Positions 22,347 through 33,326 of a DNA stretch of 64,000 bases are shown in pieces; the stretch's first letter is position 1; each line of letters opens with the position of its first letter. Made by a program: the position numbers and the translations under genes. Below the pieces are notes generated by a model, which saw only the letters and a list, made by a program, of their open reading frames with translations, did not search any database and was not told where the DNA came from. This DNA is from Capniomyces stellatus (Eukaryota > Kickxellomycota > Harpellomycetes > Harpellales > Legeriomycetaceae): positions 372,001 through 436,000 of the forward strand of contig LUVW01000020.1 in NCBI GenBank assembly GCA_001661515.1, written 5' to 3'.

Positions 22347-23070
22347 TTATTGTTCCAAAAGATCACGGAGACGACGGATGGTTGAACGGACAGCTGATGC
22401 TGCAGGGGTGCTGTAAATACAAAGGATAAAAAAAATTGGTTTAGCGATTACATTTAATTAATCCAAAACAAACCCAAACAGCTAGTAATAAACTTGTTAA
22501 ATCAAGGAATACTTACGATACGGTCCAGGCACCTCCAGCCAAGCACTTTCTGCATCCCTTGCACTTCCAGATACCAACTGCGGTACGCTTTACGGCGTCC
22601 TATTAAAAAAAATCGAATCAGCACAGCAATTAGATTATGTTGAAACCGGGATTTATAACTTGTGGCAAAATTGTTGGCGCACTGTGTTGTTTTTATTTAA
22701 AGAGTTATGATTCATACCTTTCCGCAGAAAGTGCAAGTGTAAGTTGCGTGTTGGGTGATTTCCATCTTTTTGATTTGTTTACGGAGGGATGAACCGTAAC
22801 GGGTTCCGTACTTTCCGGTAACTCCAACTTTCTTTGTGCGTTTGGCCTATAGTTCGAATCGTCAGGTGTTAATATACATGCGTTTTACTTTAACATTGTA
22901 CTTAATTAAAAAAAAGAGCATGGGTATAGATCGACTTTGGTTAAAGATCGAATCCGTATCGAAACAATAGTAAATCGAATCTACAGACTAGAATCCAAAC
23001 CATCCACAGTATACAGTTGCATTCAATATTCTCAATCATATATTCTATTTGTATATTTAGTACTTACCAT
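22347..23070 (-). CDS. RPL43: 60S ribosomal protein eL43 (L37a)
   Basis: Four exons: 23070-23068, 22846-22718, 22599-22517, 22410-22347; 92 residues, exactly the family length. The first coding exon is only the ATG, followed at once by GTAAGT. The protein reads [20 protein letters not shown] at the start and ends [12 protein letters not shown]. The C4 zinc ribbon is CTFC followed by CKGCRKC. It is a structural protein of the large ribosomal subunit. Confidence 0.97.
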
Positions 23071-23680
23071 CTTTATTTATGTCGATTAATACTACTGACA
23101 CGTATTTCTTGAGAGGGAGAACTATTGAATTTGGAATCTATATTTTCCTTTACACTTTTCCTCCAAAAAAAAATTAAATCACTTATTGTGCAAAAGTCAT
23201 TTCACCTAATGTTACTTTGAAGAAAAAAAAAATCAAGCTCACTCATAGTCTAGCTTTAGCTAATCTAATTTGATGCAATTTTTTAAGCTTTAAAAAAATC
23301 AATTTTTCTATTGGCTATATTTAAAGGCAGAATAGCTCGACTAAATACTCAATTTCAACAACTCAGCCAATAAATAATCCAGAGTAAAAGCTAGCACTTT
23401 AACCCAAATAATTGAGATGTTTTCGATAGAATTTCAATGTGAACTAAATTCAATGAGTCGGTAAAGTTAAATATTTCACCTTAAAACGAACATAATTATG
23501 GACCAAACCAGGAGCAAGCCCTAGAAATCAACTATAATAATTTGCGAGTTCTATACTCTAGTTAATAAAAACATAGAGCGCCAGTTTCTGTTTGGAGCAG
23601 GCAATTCAATAAAGAACATATTATAGTTTGACGATTTGTTCTGGATACTATACACCTAGAAAATCTAAACTAATTGTTGA
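23071..23680. other. Divergent promoter region, RPL43 and IMP2
   Basis: About 600 bp of AT-rich DNA between two divergent genes; no gene is seen. Confidence 0.6.
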
Positions 23681-23854
23681 ATGCCACACACCTTCTACTT
23701 TAGAATCAAACTATTAAAACGAACCGTCAAATCTTTGAAAGTTAACACTTTGCAGCCTAACGATTTTATAGATATATTCATTTTTCCACATTGGTTAAAA
23801 TACAAAGGTTGGCGAGAATTAATAACAAGCCGATTGGCCACACTTTTAAACTCG

Positions 23855-24844
23855 ATGGCGACAAATTTCAGAGAAGTGTTTATCAAAGTTGCGTTATGGG
23901 CACCAGTGTTGGTGTTTGCAAACAACCACATTGTATCGGCTACGATAGTTGATGGCAGATCTATGCAGGTAAGCTATATGCGCCAATTGTCTATCTAGGA
24001 CCAAACTTTACATTAGCAACTCGTTTTTATTCATTATTTAATAATAAAAGGGCCAGGTTATATACGCTTTTATCAACACATGTAAAAAAAGTCAGAGTTT
24101 GTGAATTAATAATTTAGCCTGCATTAAACCCAGACAAAAACAAACTGTCAAAGGATCTTGTTATTCTGAACAAATGGGTTGTTGGATCCAACAGCAAAAA
24201 GTATATCAAAAGAGGCGATATTGTTACTTTTTGGTAAGCACGCTAAATTTAAAAGTCACTGCATTTGACATGTTCAGGTTCTAACCTTTGAGGCTGTGTA
24301 TTTTTTTTGGGAAAGACAACCCAACAGCGATATTGTTTGATTAAAACGCCCTGTTTGTTTTTTGGTAACTTCGTGTGGTATGCAACCTAATAGCCAATTT
24401 GGATAATTTTGGATTTATGGGTGATGCAATAGGGCTCCAAATGATCCCGACTCGATCTTTATTAAAAGAGTTATTGGTCTCCCTGGAGATCGGATTAAGC
24501 CGTTACCCAACTCTATAGAAGATAATCTGCATCATGGGCCTATCAGGGTCCCAAAGGGCCACTGCTGGGTGGAGGGTGACGAGGGGTTCCATAGCGTTGA
24601 TAGCAACAGTTTTGGAAGTGCAAGTGAACTGGATTAGCTTTCTCTTAATTGTAATAAGTTGTGCTGTGTTATACTATTTTAAAGCTATATTAACGAGGTT
24701 CAGCGCACTTCTAACTGTTATATCTGATAGATACCACTGGGACTGATTCACGGCCGTGCTAGCTTTGTTTTATATCCCTTTTCGAATTTCGGCCCCGTAA
24801 GCAGACAGATCCCAGAGTGGAAACGGAAGCGAATACTGGTGTAG
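23855..24844 (+). CDS. IMP2: Mitochondrial inner membrane protease subunit 2
   Basis: Four exons: 23855-23968, 24118-24233, 24433-24619, 24731-24844; 176 residues, the usual Imp2 length. A hydrophobic segment (KVALWAPVLVFANN) precedes the catalytic serine box GRSMQPALNPD (Ser36). The catalytic lysine is in SIFIKRVIGLPGD (Lys88). Then come GHCWVEGD, HSVDSNSFGS and the C-terminal LGLIHGRA motif. It is a type I signal-peptidase-like enzyme that removes sorting signals from intermembrane-space proteins. The start was chosen by length; an in-frame ATG at 23681 would add 58 residues. The third intron (24620-24730) has a GCAAGT donor, required by frame. Confidence 0.93.
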
Positions 24845-26145
24845 GGATATATTTGTAATTTAGATTACTCTGTTTGCTGACTGTCGAGATTTGGTGTTGT
24901 ATATAGTGTAAAAGCTTGTAATGCTTAGACTTTCATCTTTATTTCTTCTATTTTCCTAAATAAACACTAAACAAAAAGACTGCAACCTATTTCATTCCGA
25001 ATATTGTGATCACATGGGTCAACTCTTTTAAACCTGGTATTGATACTTTATTGCAAATATTCCTCAAAACTGTTTTGTTTTTTGTTGTATAGCAAAGAAA
25101 AGTGTGCAGCCTAGAATATTCCTGGCACCCAAATCCCCAGCAGTGCGACCAAGAGCTAAAGCAGCCGATAAGCCCAGTCAGAGGAATATCACTTCAAAAG
25201 ACAACACGGCCATGATCCTGATATTAAACAAGTCGACATTGTGGTGTTCAAAATGTTTTAGGACCTCAGAACCAGTTGGTTTGTTTATTATATTTTTACA
25301 CTTTGTTTTTATATTTTGTATTTAAGTTTGTGTTTGTGTTTGTGTTTGCATCTGTGTTTATGTTCGCGTTTGGCTATTTACAGTTGACCAGCACCAGAAT
25401 AGCCTATTCCAGTCTATTGATCCTTTGCTTGGTTTATACAACCTTGTAACTCCAAGTAACGTAATTGAAGTTTCGTAGCTGCTTGTTTTAGTTTAGCCTA
25501 AAATTAGAAGTGGCAATCAGCCAACTAAAAGTCGGTGTTTATATTTACTTGGAAGCTATCAAGCACTATTTAGTAATGTCTGCTTATTTTTAGCAGCGAG
25601 AATTACTTAAGCTTGATTGCAAATCTTAGTTGAAAATATTTAATCAATTAATCGTCTATTTTTATTACAGATCAAAGCCGTTTTTTTTTCAATATTGTGA
25701 AGTTTTTTTTATCGAAATATAAATCCAAGCTATTATAGATCCAATAAAAAAAAGTCAATTTTATTTAAACCTAACGATCGATCAGTTGAGAATAATGAAT
25801 TACAAAAAAAAAATTCATATTTCAGTCAGAAAATAATAAAACATTGCAAATGAGTAAAATCAGCCCTGTTAATTTGGTAAAGTCTAAGAGATAACAGTGT
25901 AATATTAAGTATAGTTATGTTATATATTACAATATATATGACTTGAATTTATAATAATTAACATGTTCTAAATATAGAATATTCGGGCATCCACCTTTGT
26001 AAAATGAAGCAAGAGTAAGAGTAGTAATAGTGTAAGAATAACAATAAAAAAAAGAAATAATGTAAGAGTGGTTTAGGGATACCTGAATGAAAATAGAAGG
26101 ATTAGACGGTAAGGCATGAAATAGGCATATTAGTAACCACATACA
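24845..26145. other. Intergenic region with one exon-like segment
   Basis: About 1.3 kb. Positions 25093-25280 on the plus strand look coding: an acceptor-like TATAG, then an open frame with basic, non-repetitive content (RIFLAPKSPAVRPRAKAA, later LWCSKCFRTSEP). No matching start exon or clear 3' exon was found. The rest is AT-rich with a TTTGTG repeat near 25325-25350. Confidence 0.4.
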
Positions 26146-26153
26146 TATAAATA
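26146..26153 (+). promoter_or_regulatory. Probable TATA element of the pseudoprotease gene
   Basis: TATAAATA about 119 bp upstream of the ATG at 26272. Confidence 0.45.
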
Positions 26154-26271
26154 GCGTCGATTCCGTGATGAAAGTGCGACTTATCCATTTTCACTGTCAT
26201 CAAGGCAACATAGAAGCAATATCAATAAATTTAAATATAAAAATCAGCAAAAAAAAACATCACTATTCATA

Positions 26272-28134
26272 ATGATTAGACCGGTAGCAAAGAGTTTAAC
26301 ATTGATGCTCATTGCATCACAATCCATATATGGACAAGCCAGCCAGCCAAGCTTGAATGGTTATGATGTCTACACTGGAAATGACATCAACAAAGGAATT
26401 ATAAACAACAATGTTGGAACAATTAGCACTTTCAGCAATGCAGCTGCTACAATTTCTGAAGCAATTGGAATGGGATACTTTGAGGTAGCGGGATACCAAA
26501 ACTACCGATGTGTTGGTTCGCTCATTTCAGCTGGCTACTTTCTTTTGCCTGCACATTGTCTTTACGACACCAATACAGCAGGATCCAACTTGGGTAAAAT
26601 AAGTGTTGCGTTTAGCAGACAGACAGGACCAGGAGCCATTCCAGAAACGTTCATGTACAAAGTCGATTCAGTTGAAATCCACCCAAAGTACAAGCACGTA
26701 AAGCCATATGCTGTAAGTAGTGCATCGTAAATATTTATTTCTGTTTAATATATGGTCCTGAACCCATTTAGGCTAATATACCTGAATTGTCAACTGTGGT
26801 TATATTTGTTTTAGGATGACTTGGCAGTAATCAAGTTGGTTGGATGTGTTTCAGTCAACAGAAGAGGCGTACCATTCATATACACTGTAACTAAAACCGC
26901 TTCTAACGATTTAATGATAAAAAAAGGCGTTAAAAGATCATGGATCAACGAGTTACCTAGCGGGAGCACCTCCTACAGTCAACTCAAAAGCACAACAATT
27001 ACTGTAAAGAGAGACGATATTTGCCAAAAATTCTTCCCTGAAGCATTTGCAAGCGGAAAAGTACTTTGTTTGGCAAATCCTGAACCTGCAAGCTCATGCC
27101 ACGGTGGTAATGGAGAGCATCTAAGTTACTTGGGTAGTATGTTTTTGGGGATTGAGAGCTCAGTAATCAAAACCAGTGGATCAACTTGCGACTCTAGCAA
27201 CTCAGTACACGTTTATATGCTGGCAGGAGGATATCACAAGGAGTTCCTTTCTAAATACATTAATTGTATGGACTCTGGCTGCGGAGGATATTATCAGGCC
27301 TCAGGCTGTGTCCTTCCACCAGTCGCTGTCAAGCCACCTCTTACTGGACCAACCACTTCTAAACCCGCAATCACAACAACAACTGTGCCAAAAACCTCAA
27401 CTGTGCCAACAACAAGTGTGCCAAAAACCTCAACTGTGCCAACAACAAATGTGCCAAAAACCTCAACTGTGCCAACAACAAACGTGCCAAAAACAACAAA
27501 TGTGCCAAAAACCTCAACTGTGCCAACAACAAACGTGCCAAAAACAACAAATGTGCCAAAAACATCAACTGTGATTTCAACCTCGGTTGTCTCAACTACT
27601 TCAGAAACTGAATATATATCAACAGCCACGGATGATTCAAACTACGCCACAGCATGTCCATTGACATCAACTGCCTCCAACATCTCGTTGAGTTCCAGCT
27701 ACGGCAAGAAAAAATATGACATGAATAATTCTATCCAAGTTCCATGCGACGACCAAGATTTTGTGTTTACCGCACAAGTATCCTGCGATTCAGACCTGTT
27801 TGTTGCAATGATTAGCGACGAAGAGTATGGAAGCAGCAGCAATGTTGTTGAGGCCCAGTTCGGGTTGGCATCGGGAAAGAGCACAATCAAGGATAGCAAG
27901 GTATCGTTTGTCAAACGATCCAACGGACTTATCAAGCGTGCTACCAATAATACAATCAAAATTGTTTCAACACCATCCAAAGTCAAGATTTACATTGACA
28001 ACAAGCTCAAGGCCTCATACGCTGCAGATTCATTCAATGTGGATAGATTGGCGTTTAGAACAGCAGCCAACTCGGCCAGAATTATCAGACCTACATTCAA
28101 GTGCGCCAGTGTTTCAAACTGTGATGGTTATTAG
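26272..28134 (+). CDS. Secreted trypsin-fold protein lacking the catalytic serine
   Basis: Two exons, 26272-26712 and 26815-28134; 586 residues. A signal peptide (about 1-23) is followed by a chymotrypsin-fold domain with the CVGSLISAGYF and LLPAHC (His95) motifs and DDLAVIKL (Asp149). At the position of the usual C-x-G-D-S-G-G-P-L the protein reads CHGGNGEHL, so the nucleophile is Asn246 and the oxyanion-side Asp is Gly. His and Asp are kept but Ser is lost, so peptidase activity is not expected. Residues about 315-425 are a Thr/Pro/Ser-rich stalk built from repeats of the type TSTVPTTNVPK, probably O-glycosylated. The C-terminal 155 residues form a Cys-containing domain I do not recognise. 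It may be a wall- or matrix-associated binding protein. Confidence 0.87.
27389..27570 (+). repeat. Coding tandem repeat for the Thr/Pro stalk
   Basis: Tandem units built from GTGCCAAAAACC, TCAACT and GTGCCAACAACA modules, encoding Val-Pro-Lys-Thr-Ser-Thr and Val-Pro-Thr-Thr-Asn. The near-identity of the units suggests recent expansion. Confidence 0.9.
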
Positions 28135-29034
28135 TTGACGTATATTACTTGTTTAGTTTTAACCTTTGCATCGTTCTTTTTTTATGCTTTTTAAAGAAAA
28201 TACAAAAGAAATACAGTTTTGGGAGACTCCCAGCTCGTAAATCTGATTAATTGGATGATTCATTTTTTTGAATAATAAATTGTAAAAATTGATCCAAGCT
28301 TTACAGACAAGGCTGATTTTCGCGTTTTAAAAAAAGAAATAAATGTTTGGTTGTGTTGTGATTTAAGTGTTTCGGTTAGTCTTTATTCTATCTTTTTGAT
28401 TTCAAAGTCAATAGAGTAAAACCGATTTTACGGCACGAATTGCAAAACTGAGTTGGTAAAAATAAAAGTGACTTTTTCAAAACAAACAAAACTTGGCAAT
28501 ATCAGGTATACTCTGTTCCTTACGATACATACTTTACGAAATAAGAATTGAACACTTAAATTCTTGAAAAGGGGAATTACAATTTGAAATTGACTTTTTA
28601 AAACAATAAAATAAACGAGATTCCAAGCTCGAAATTGATGTCTGAACCAAGGTAAGGTGCTTGCCAAATTAAAATAACTACAAAACAAGAGTAAGAGTAA
28701 GAGTAAGAGTACGAATAAAAGAACAAATCCTAGTTGCCAAATCAATTACTCTTGAAGAAATGATTGATTCCAAGCTCGACTCCAACTTTGCTTGCTTGGA
28801 TATGCATGCTTAAACCAACACTATATCTTCTATTGAGCTGTATTACCGGTTTTAAAATGAAACAGCAGTTTGTAAATTGGATTTAGAAACTAAAAGTAAT
28901 TTCGATAGAAAAAAACTGAAATCCTTGCGATAAACAAATATTCTGTAAACTAATTGAACACGACTCCAAAAACAAAAAACAAAATAACATTATTTCGATT
29001 TTAAAAGTAAGGCGAGAAAAAGGAGAAGGTGGGA
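28135..29034. other. Convergent intergenic region
   Basis: About 900 bp of AT-rich DNA downstream of the pseudoprotease gene. A 105-codon minus-strand frame (28428-28745) has no recognisable features and is probably chance. Nothing else is seen. Confidence 0.55.
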
Positions 29035-29460
29035 TCAAGATGACACAGGCTCAGTGGTAGAGGCGTCAAACAAGTCTGTAGCCATAGGGATCGAGAGTAG
29101 CTCGAAGCCAGAGTTTGAAAAAAAGAACGCTGAATCAAAGACCCAAGAATGTAAGCCGACGGATTTCAAGTACCTCATTTTTTTATTAATTAATAAAAGT
29201 GATTGGGGAGTATTTAGGCTTATTTGGTGGTAAAATAGATTTGATAGCTGAGGCTGAGGCTGAGGGAAGTGGCGGAATGGGGATTGAAAAAAGCGGGCCA
29301 AGAACACGTTATGACCGCCCCTCATAGCCCAATCAAAGACATCTTCCTCCCTTTTTTCCAAGTCAAAGTTTTCTATAGCTTTATTTGCTGAGACTCTTAG
29401 CTCATTACAACTGGTTCGGTCGATATGTTTTCGTCTATTACGTTCTCTCACCACGTCCAT
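29035..29460 (-). CDS. Hypothetical protein, 141 residues
   Basis: An ATG-started frame that is divergent from the KH-domain gene, with about 210 bp between them. The N-terminal part looks coding: charged and helical, with NKAIENFDLEKREEDVFDWA and then GHNVFLARFF. The C-terminal half is less convincing and may include unspliced intron or untranslated sequence. I do not recognise the family. It could be a small mitochondrial or nuclear protein, but nothing in the sequence decides this. Confidence 0.35.
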   Translation of the reverse strand: MDVVRERNRRKHIDRTSCNELRVSANKAIENFDLEKREEDVFDWAMRGGHNVFLARFFQSPFRHFPQPQPQLSNLFYHQISLNTPQSLLLINKKMRYLKSVGLHSWVFDSAFFFSNSGFELLSIPMATDLFDASTTEPVSS

Positions 29461-29672
29461 CGTTAAGTTCTGTCAAAAATTTCATCATCCTAGACTTGAC
29501 TTCGGTCTCATAGCGGAACGTCGGTCTTCAAACTAAGAACTAATTAAAAGAAAAAACCCGAAACAAAAATAAGGATTAACCGGACAAATGACAAACCTAT
29601 CTATAAAGTTATTCTCCCTCCATAATAGTCTTGTTTTCGCTCCGCTCACTCCGACTCGGCGGCAACATGTAG

Positions 29673-31040
29673 TCTCAAGTGGCACCTGGTAGCGAGGCTT
29701 TAGAGCTGGCGAGCAGCATCATTGAGCAACTGCTGAGCCCAGCAGATCTACTCGACACCAGAGTGGCACCAAACGGGCAGCCCAGTGCACAGGAAACCCG
29801 TGAAAATAGTGGAGCAGAGACATTCGGTACAGGCCATTCTGGGGCCAACTATCGACCAGGAAACACGAGTTTTCGGGCAGGCCTGGTATGTGTTATGTGT
29901 GTGTTTTTGTCTAGCTTGTTTTTCTGTGTTTTGGGCCTAGCTAGATGGATTTGGGCTGAATGAACAATGTGCATGTATGTGAGTGTTTTATGTGACTAAA
30001 ACGGGTTTGTTTGGCTGTAGGGATACTCGAACTCCAAAAAGGTGTTTGTAGGGATTGATAACGAAAAGGGGTTCAATGTACGTGCAAAGCTGGTTGGACC
30101 CAGCGGCCAAAACGTCAAATACATCGAGTCAGTGACACCTGCCAAAGTTCAAGTACGTGGGCGGGGGTCTGGGTACATCGAGGGCACGTCTGGAACCGAG
30201 TCGTACGAAGCGATACACATACACATAACCAGCAACACTGAACAGGGGGTGAAGGAGGCAGAAAAGCTTTGTCAAGACTTGATTGACTCAGTAAAGCAGG
30301 ACTACGAAACGTTCAAAAAGAACAGCAGGTCTAGTGTTGGATATTCGCCGTATGGATCTGTTATAAGGCCCAGTAATGACAGCCGAATCGACCAGAACAG
30401 CCAGCCGGCATACACACAAAGCTATGGAGGCTATACAGGCTATGACGGCTACACGAGCTACCCAGACTATACAGCTGGAGTCCCAAGTGCACAGGGATAT
30501 TATCCCCAAAGCAACACGTCTTATAGTAACCAACAGCCGCTGCAGTACTTGCCAGGCTCGATCCCAAATAGCGCAGATTCTTACTACAACCACCCAGATT
30601 ACCCACTAAATACAGTGCCCGGATACTCGGAATCTAGCACAAATCAGCTCCAGTCCCAGAACCAGCATCTACCACCACCACCTCCTTCTTCTCCACCACC
30701 CTCATTGGCCACCAATCCAAACACAGATGTTTCAGGTTCTGTAACTGAAAATAGGGACATGAATGTTGGCAACTCTGAGCCGTTGCTAGAAGACACAGAG
30801 TCTAAAGGGAGCCCAAAGACCAGGCATTTGGAGACCTACGTTTCAGCAGACCCACTGTCAATGTTCTTGTCAAACCAAAAGGACGAATCAAAGTCATCCA
30901 AAAAATCCAAAAGAGCTGCTAAATCGAAATACGGGGATGGCTGTGACAGCCAGAGCGCAGGCAAGTTGGAGGACAATAGCACCAGCCGCGACTTACATGA
31001 AGAAGCACCACCCTTAGCCAAGCCGTTCTGGATGGCATGA
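29673..31040 (+). CDS. KHDC4-like KH-domain RNA-binding protein (5' end unresolved)
   Basis: Two exons are clear: 29673-29885 (donor GTATGT) and 30021-31040. The KH region starts at KKVFVGIDNEKGFNVRAKLV, then GPSGQNVKYIE, VRGRGSGYIEG and a helix ending in EAEKLCQDLIDSVK. This matches the KHDC4/BLOM7 type, which has a long RGxGSG loop and is linked to pre-mRNA splicing. The C-terminal part is disordered: Tyr/Gly/Ser-rich, a poly-Pro run, then a Lys-rich acidic end. The start is a problem: the frame is opened by TAG at 29670-29672, directly preceded by ATG at 29667-29669. The TAG probably ends an intron (acceptor ATGTAG) after an upstream start exon that I could not place. Confidence 0.8.
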
Positions 31041-31336
31041 TTCTTGCCTCCACATAGATTTCTTTTTTCTCTTAAACCACAGCTATAACATTTATTTTTT
31101 TATTTGTTGGAATAGCTATAACATTTTTATTTGATTCATTTAGCGTTCGGTTTTTACTTTTAACTTTTCACTTTATTTGATTGTTATTATTAGCTTTGTA
31201 TACTTTTATTCCTTGGCCTACACAGTGGGTGGTTATAAATAAGAGTGCAGTTGATTCTGTTTACATCAAAGCTGATCGGCGGTAAATGACCAAAACTAGG
31301 TAGAACGCAGAATCATTGAATTTTATGAATGCTCTG

Positions 31337-32254
31337 CTAAGCAAACATTACATCGGATCTCAAAATGTACTTGACTCCCTGCTTTATTATTTTGGATTCG
31401 TGGGCCAAGCAGTCTGCGCCATGCTTGTGTAACAGTAACTTTCCTGCCTCGGGAGCCACACTGATCTCGCTTTTTGGCCGAGTGGGTACGTAGAACACGG
31501 TTTCTCCACCACTGCCAGAAATACTCGGTGTGCCTGATGCGCCAGGTGTGTTTGGTGAGCTCTGGGCACTATTATACACCGAAACCAATGCTGGGTCGTT
31601 GACAGAGTTAAGGTACACTAGAAGAGTGTACTCTGTCCGCTGTCCAAGGGCGTTGATAAAATGGTCGTCGTAGTGCTTTTCAAATTTCTGCCCAACCTTG
31701 TATCTATACAGTCTGATATTCTCAAATAGTCCAACGGGCCTCTTTGTTACAAATTCATCCTCTGCACTCGCGTCAGCTTCAGATTTGGTGCCTTTGCCGC
31801 TTCTCGAGACTACTTTGCTTTTTGGAATTCTGATTTCCCAGCTTGAAAGCAGCTTTTTTAGCCCCGTATTCTCCCATAACGCCGCTGCAAAGTTGGTATC
31901 GATAAACGACAGTCGCAGATTTGTCCTAACAGCATATCCGCGCTGTCTTTTGACTTTGCTTAATTCCAATTCTGTGTTTTTTTCATGTTCTACCATTTTT
32001 AAATGAGCTTCGATTGAATCGATCAGCTCTTTGCAGTACTCTGCAGTTAGAAAATTGTCGATTGTGTAAATGTGGCCATCGAGTAGTTCATTTAAAATAA
32101 TCCTCTTGTTGCTATTTTTACTTGTCTTTTTGAGCTCAGGGAAATCAAACTCTTCGTTGCTTTTCGTTGAGGGTTTTCCTGGCTGTGGATTCGCTTCCTC
32201 TCTTGGTTTAACACTGCTTTTACTCTTTCCTTTTTCTTTTTTTTCCTTGCCCAT
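31337..32254 (-). CDS. 2-oxoglutarate/Fe(II) dioxygenase, prolyl-4-hydroxylase type
   Basis: Single exon, 305 residues, from ATG 32254. A Lys-rich disordered N terminus (1-40) is followed by a double-stranded beta-helix domain. The iron ligands are His194 and Asp196 (KHYDDHF) and the distal His285 (CLAHES). A basic residue for the co-substrate is present ten residues later (Lys295, GVKYILRSDV). TEYTLLVYLN and GGETVFY are typical strands of P4H-like enzymes. The substrate is unknown. Similar stand-alone proteins occur in fungi and plants, usually annotated only as 2OG-Fe(II) oxygenases. There is no signal peptide, so it is intracellular. Confidence 0.88.
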   Translation of the reverse strand: MGKEKKEKGKSKSSVKPREEANPQPGKPSTKSNEEFDFPELKKTSKNSNKRIILNELLDGHIYTIDNFLTAEYCKELIDSIEAHLKMVEHEKNTELELSKVKRQRGYAVRTNLRLSFIDTNFAAALWENTGLKKLLSSWEIRIPKSKVVSRSGKGTKSEADASAEDEFVTKRPVGLFENIRLYRYKVGQKFEKHYDDHFINALGQRTEYTLLVYLNSVNDPALVSVYNSAQSSPNTPGASGTPSISGSGGETVFYVPTRPKSEISVAPEAGKLLLHKHGADCLAHESKIIKQGVKYILRSDVMFA

Positions 32255-32532
32255 AATTTCGACTGTGTAAACCGGTTATTTACTTTTTGTTATTATCAAG
32301 CTACCGATATTCAACTCGAATCGCTTAACCAAAACATTAAAAAAAAGGCACTCTCGTATTGCAAACGTTTTTTGCGTACTTTTATTCAAGTAATACATTG
32401 ACAAATCTAGCACTATTGTAGCACCAATTATAAACTATTAAACCCAACACAAAAATATCTGAACCGTTTTTTTTTCAAAATATCAACCCTGTCACTTGTT
32501 GGACAGCTTTGCTTCCTTCTTGCGTTTCAGTA

Positions 32533-32871
32533 TTATTGGTTAAGTTCAGAAGCTTTGGGACTCGCACCATTTTCTTTGTGGTCTTTGTCTCTCTCTGATC
32601 GGTTTCTTTTATAGCCAGCATCTCCATGATTAGTGTGTCCTAGATTAGTACTAATAACTTTGATAATTACATCAGCATGACATCGTTCTCCCTTGCTCAA
32701 CTGTTGTATGAAAAGCACAATTTCCCTTTTTTTTTTACGTTGTAATTTTATTTTTGGTTGATTAGTTCGGTATAACTTGCTATTAATTTAAAGAATAGAA
32801 TAATTGTTTTCTTTTGGCATATCGTACAAAGCCGTTGCTTTATCGATTTTTTCAATAGATCTTTTATCCAT
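32533..32871 (-). CDS. Candidate small two-exon gene, 78 residues
   Basis: Exon 32871-32828 starts with ATG (MDKRSIEKIDKATAL). A 102-bp intron (GTACGA...AAAAAG) leads in phase to exon 32725-32533, which encodes EIVLFIQQLSKGERCHADVI and a polar charged C terminus ending in TAA. Phases fit exactly and the first half looks like helical protein, but the splice sites are weak and no family is recognised. Confidence 0.3.
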
Positions 32872-32931
32872 TATTGTAAATTATGCTAATTGAGAAGCGA
32901 CGACATTCAGTGATACGGGACATGACAACTG

Positions 32932-33326
32932 GTTTATATATCTACTTTTTGTTTGCTTTTAAACTTTGCTTTTGTGTTTAAACTCATTAATGCTACATAA
33001 ATGTATTACTGCCATTCAATACTCAACACTTGTATGATAAAGGTGTTCTGGAGGGTGCTTTGCTGACCATCACCCATTTACCTTATAATAGAAAAGTCAA
33101 GGTAAGAGTCCCGATGTCGTGCATTGCCTACGATGATTCAGTTAGAATACTCTTAGGTGAAGCCAGTTCTCAGAAGGTACATTTATCAAAATAATATTAC
33201 TTTTGGCTATACACATTTGTTTACTTTGCCGAGTTCGTTTCATATCTCGCTTCAATTTTTTTTACATCTTTGGGTTTTTACAAGTTAGATCTGGGTATTT
33301 TGTTGGCCAATGTACGCGAAGTTTAA
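32932..33326 (+). CDS. Candidate small three-exon gene, 61 residues
   Basis: Possible exons 32932-32941, 33043-33176 and 33285-33326, all in phase. The middle exon is the convincing part: GVLEGALLTITHLPYNRK, then VPMSCIAYDDSVRILLGE. The last exon would give LDLGILLANVREV and TAA. The first exon is only ten bases and its donor (GTTTAT) is poor. Without the splice, the middle frame reads on to a TAA shortly after 33176. No family is recognised. It is head-to-head with the 78-residue candidate, 60 bp away. Confidence 0.28.

Noticed and set aside
27294..27629. Phe/Val/Gly-rich frames on the minus strand
   Set aside because: Antisense shadow of the Thr/Pro stalk repeat.
7118..29672. Reassignment of TAG as a sense codon
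   Set aside because: Two in-frame TAGs looked suspicious, but VPS18, ADE4 and IMP2 end normally at TAG, so reassignment is not supported.
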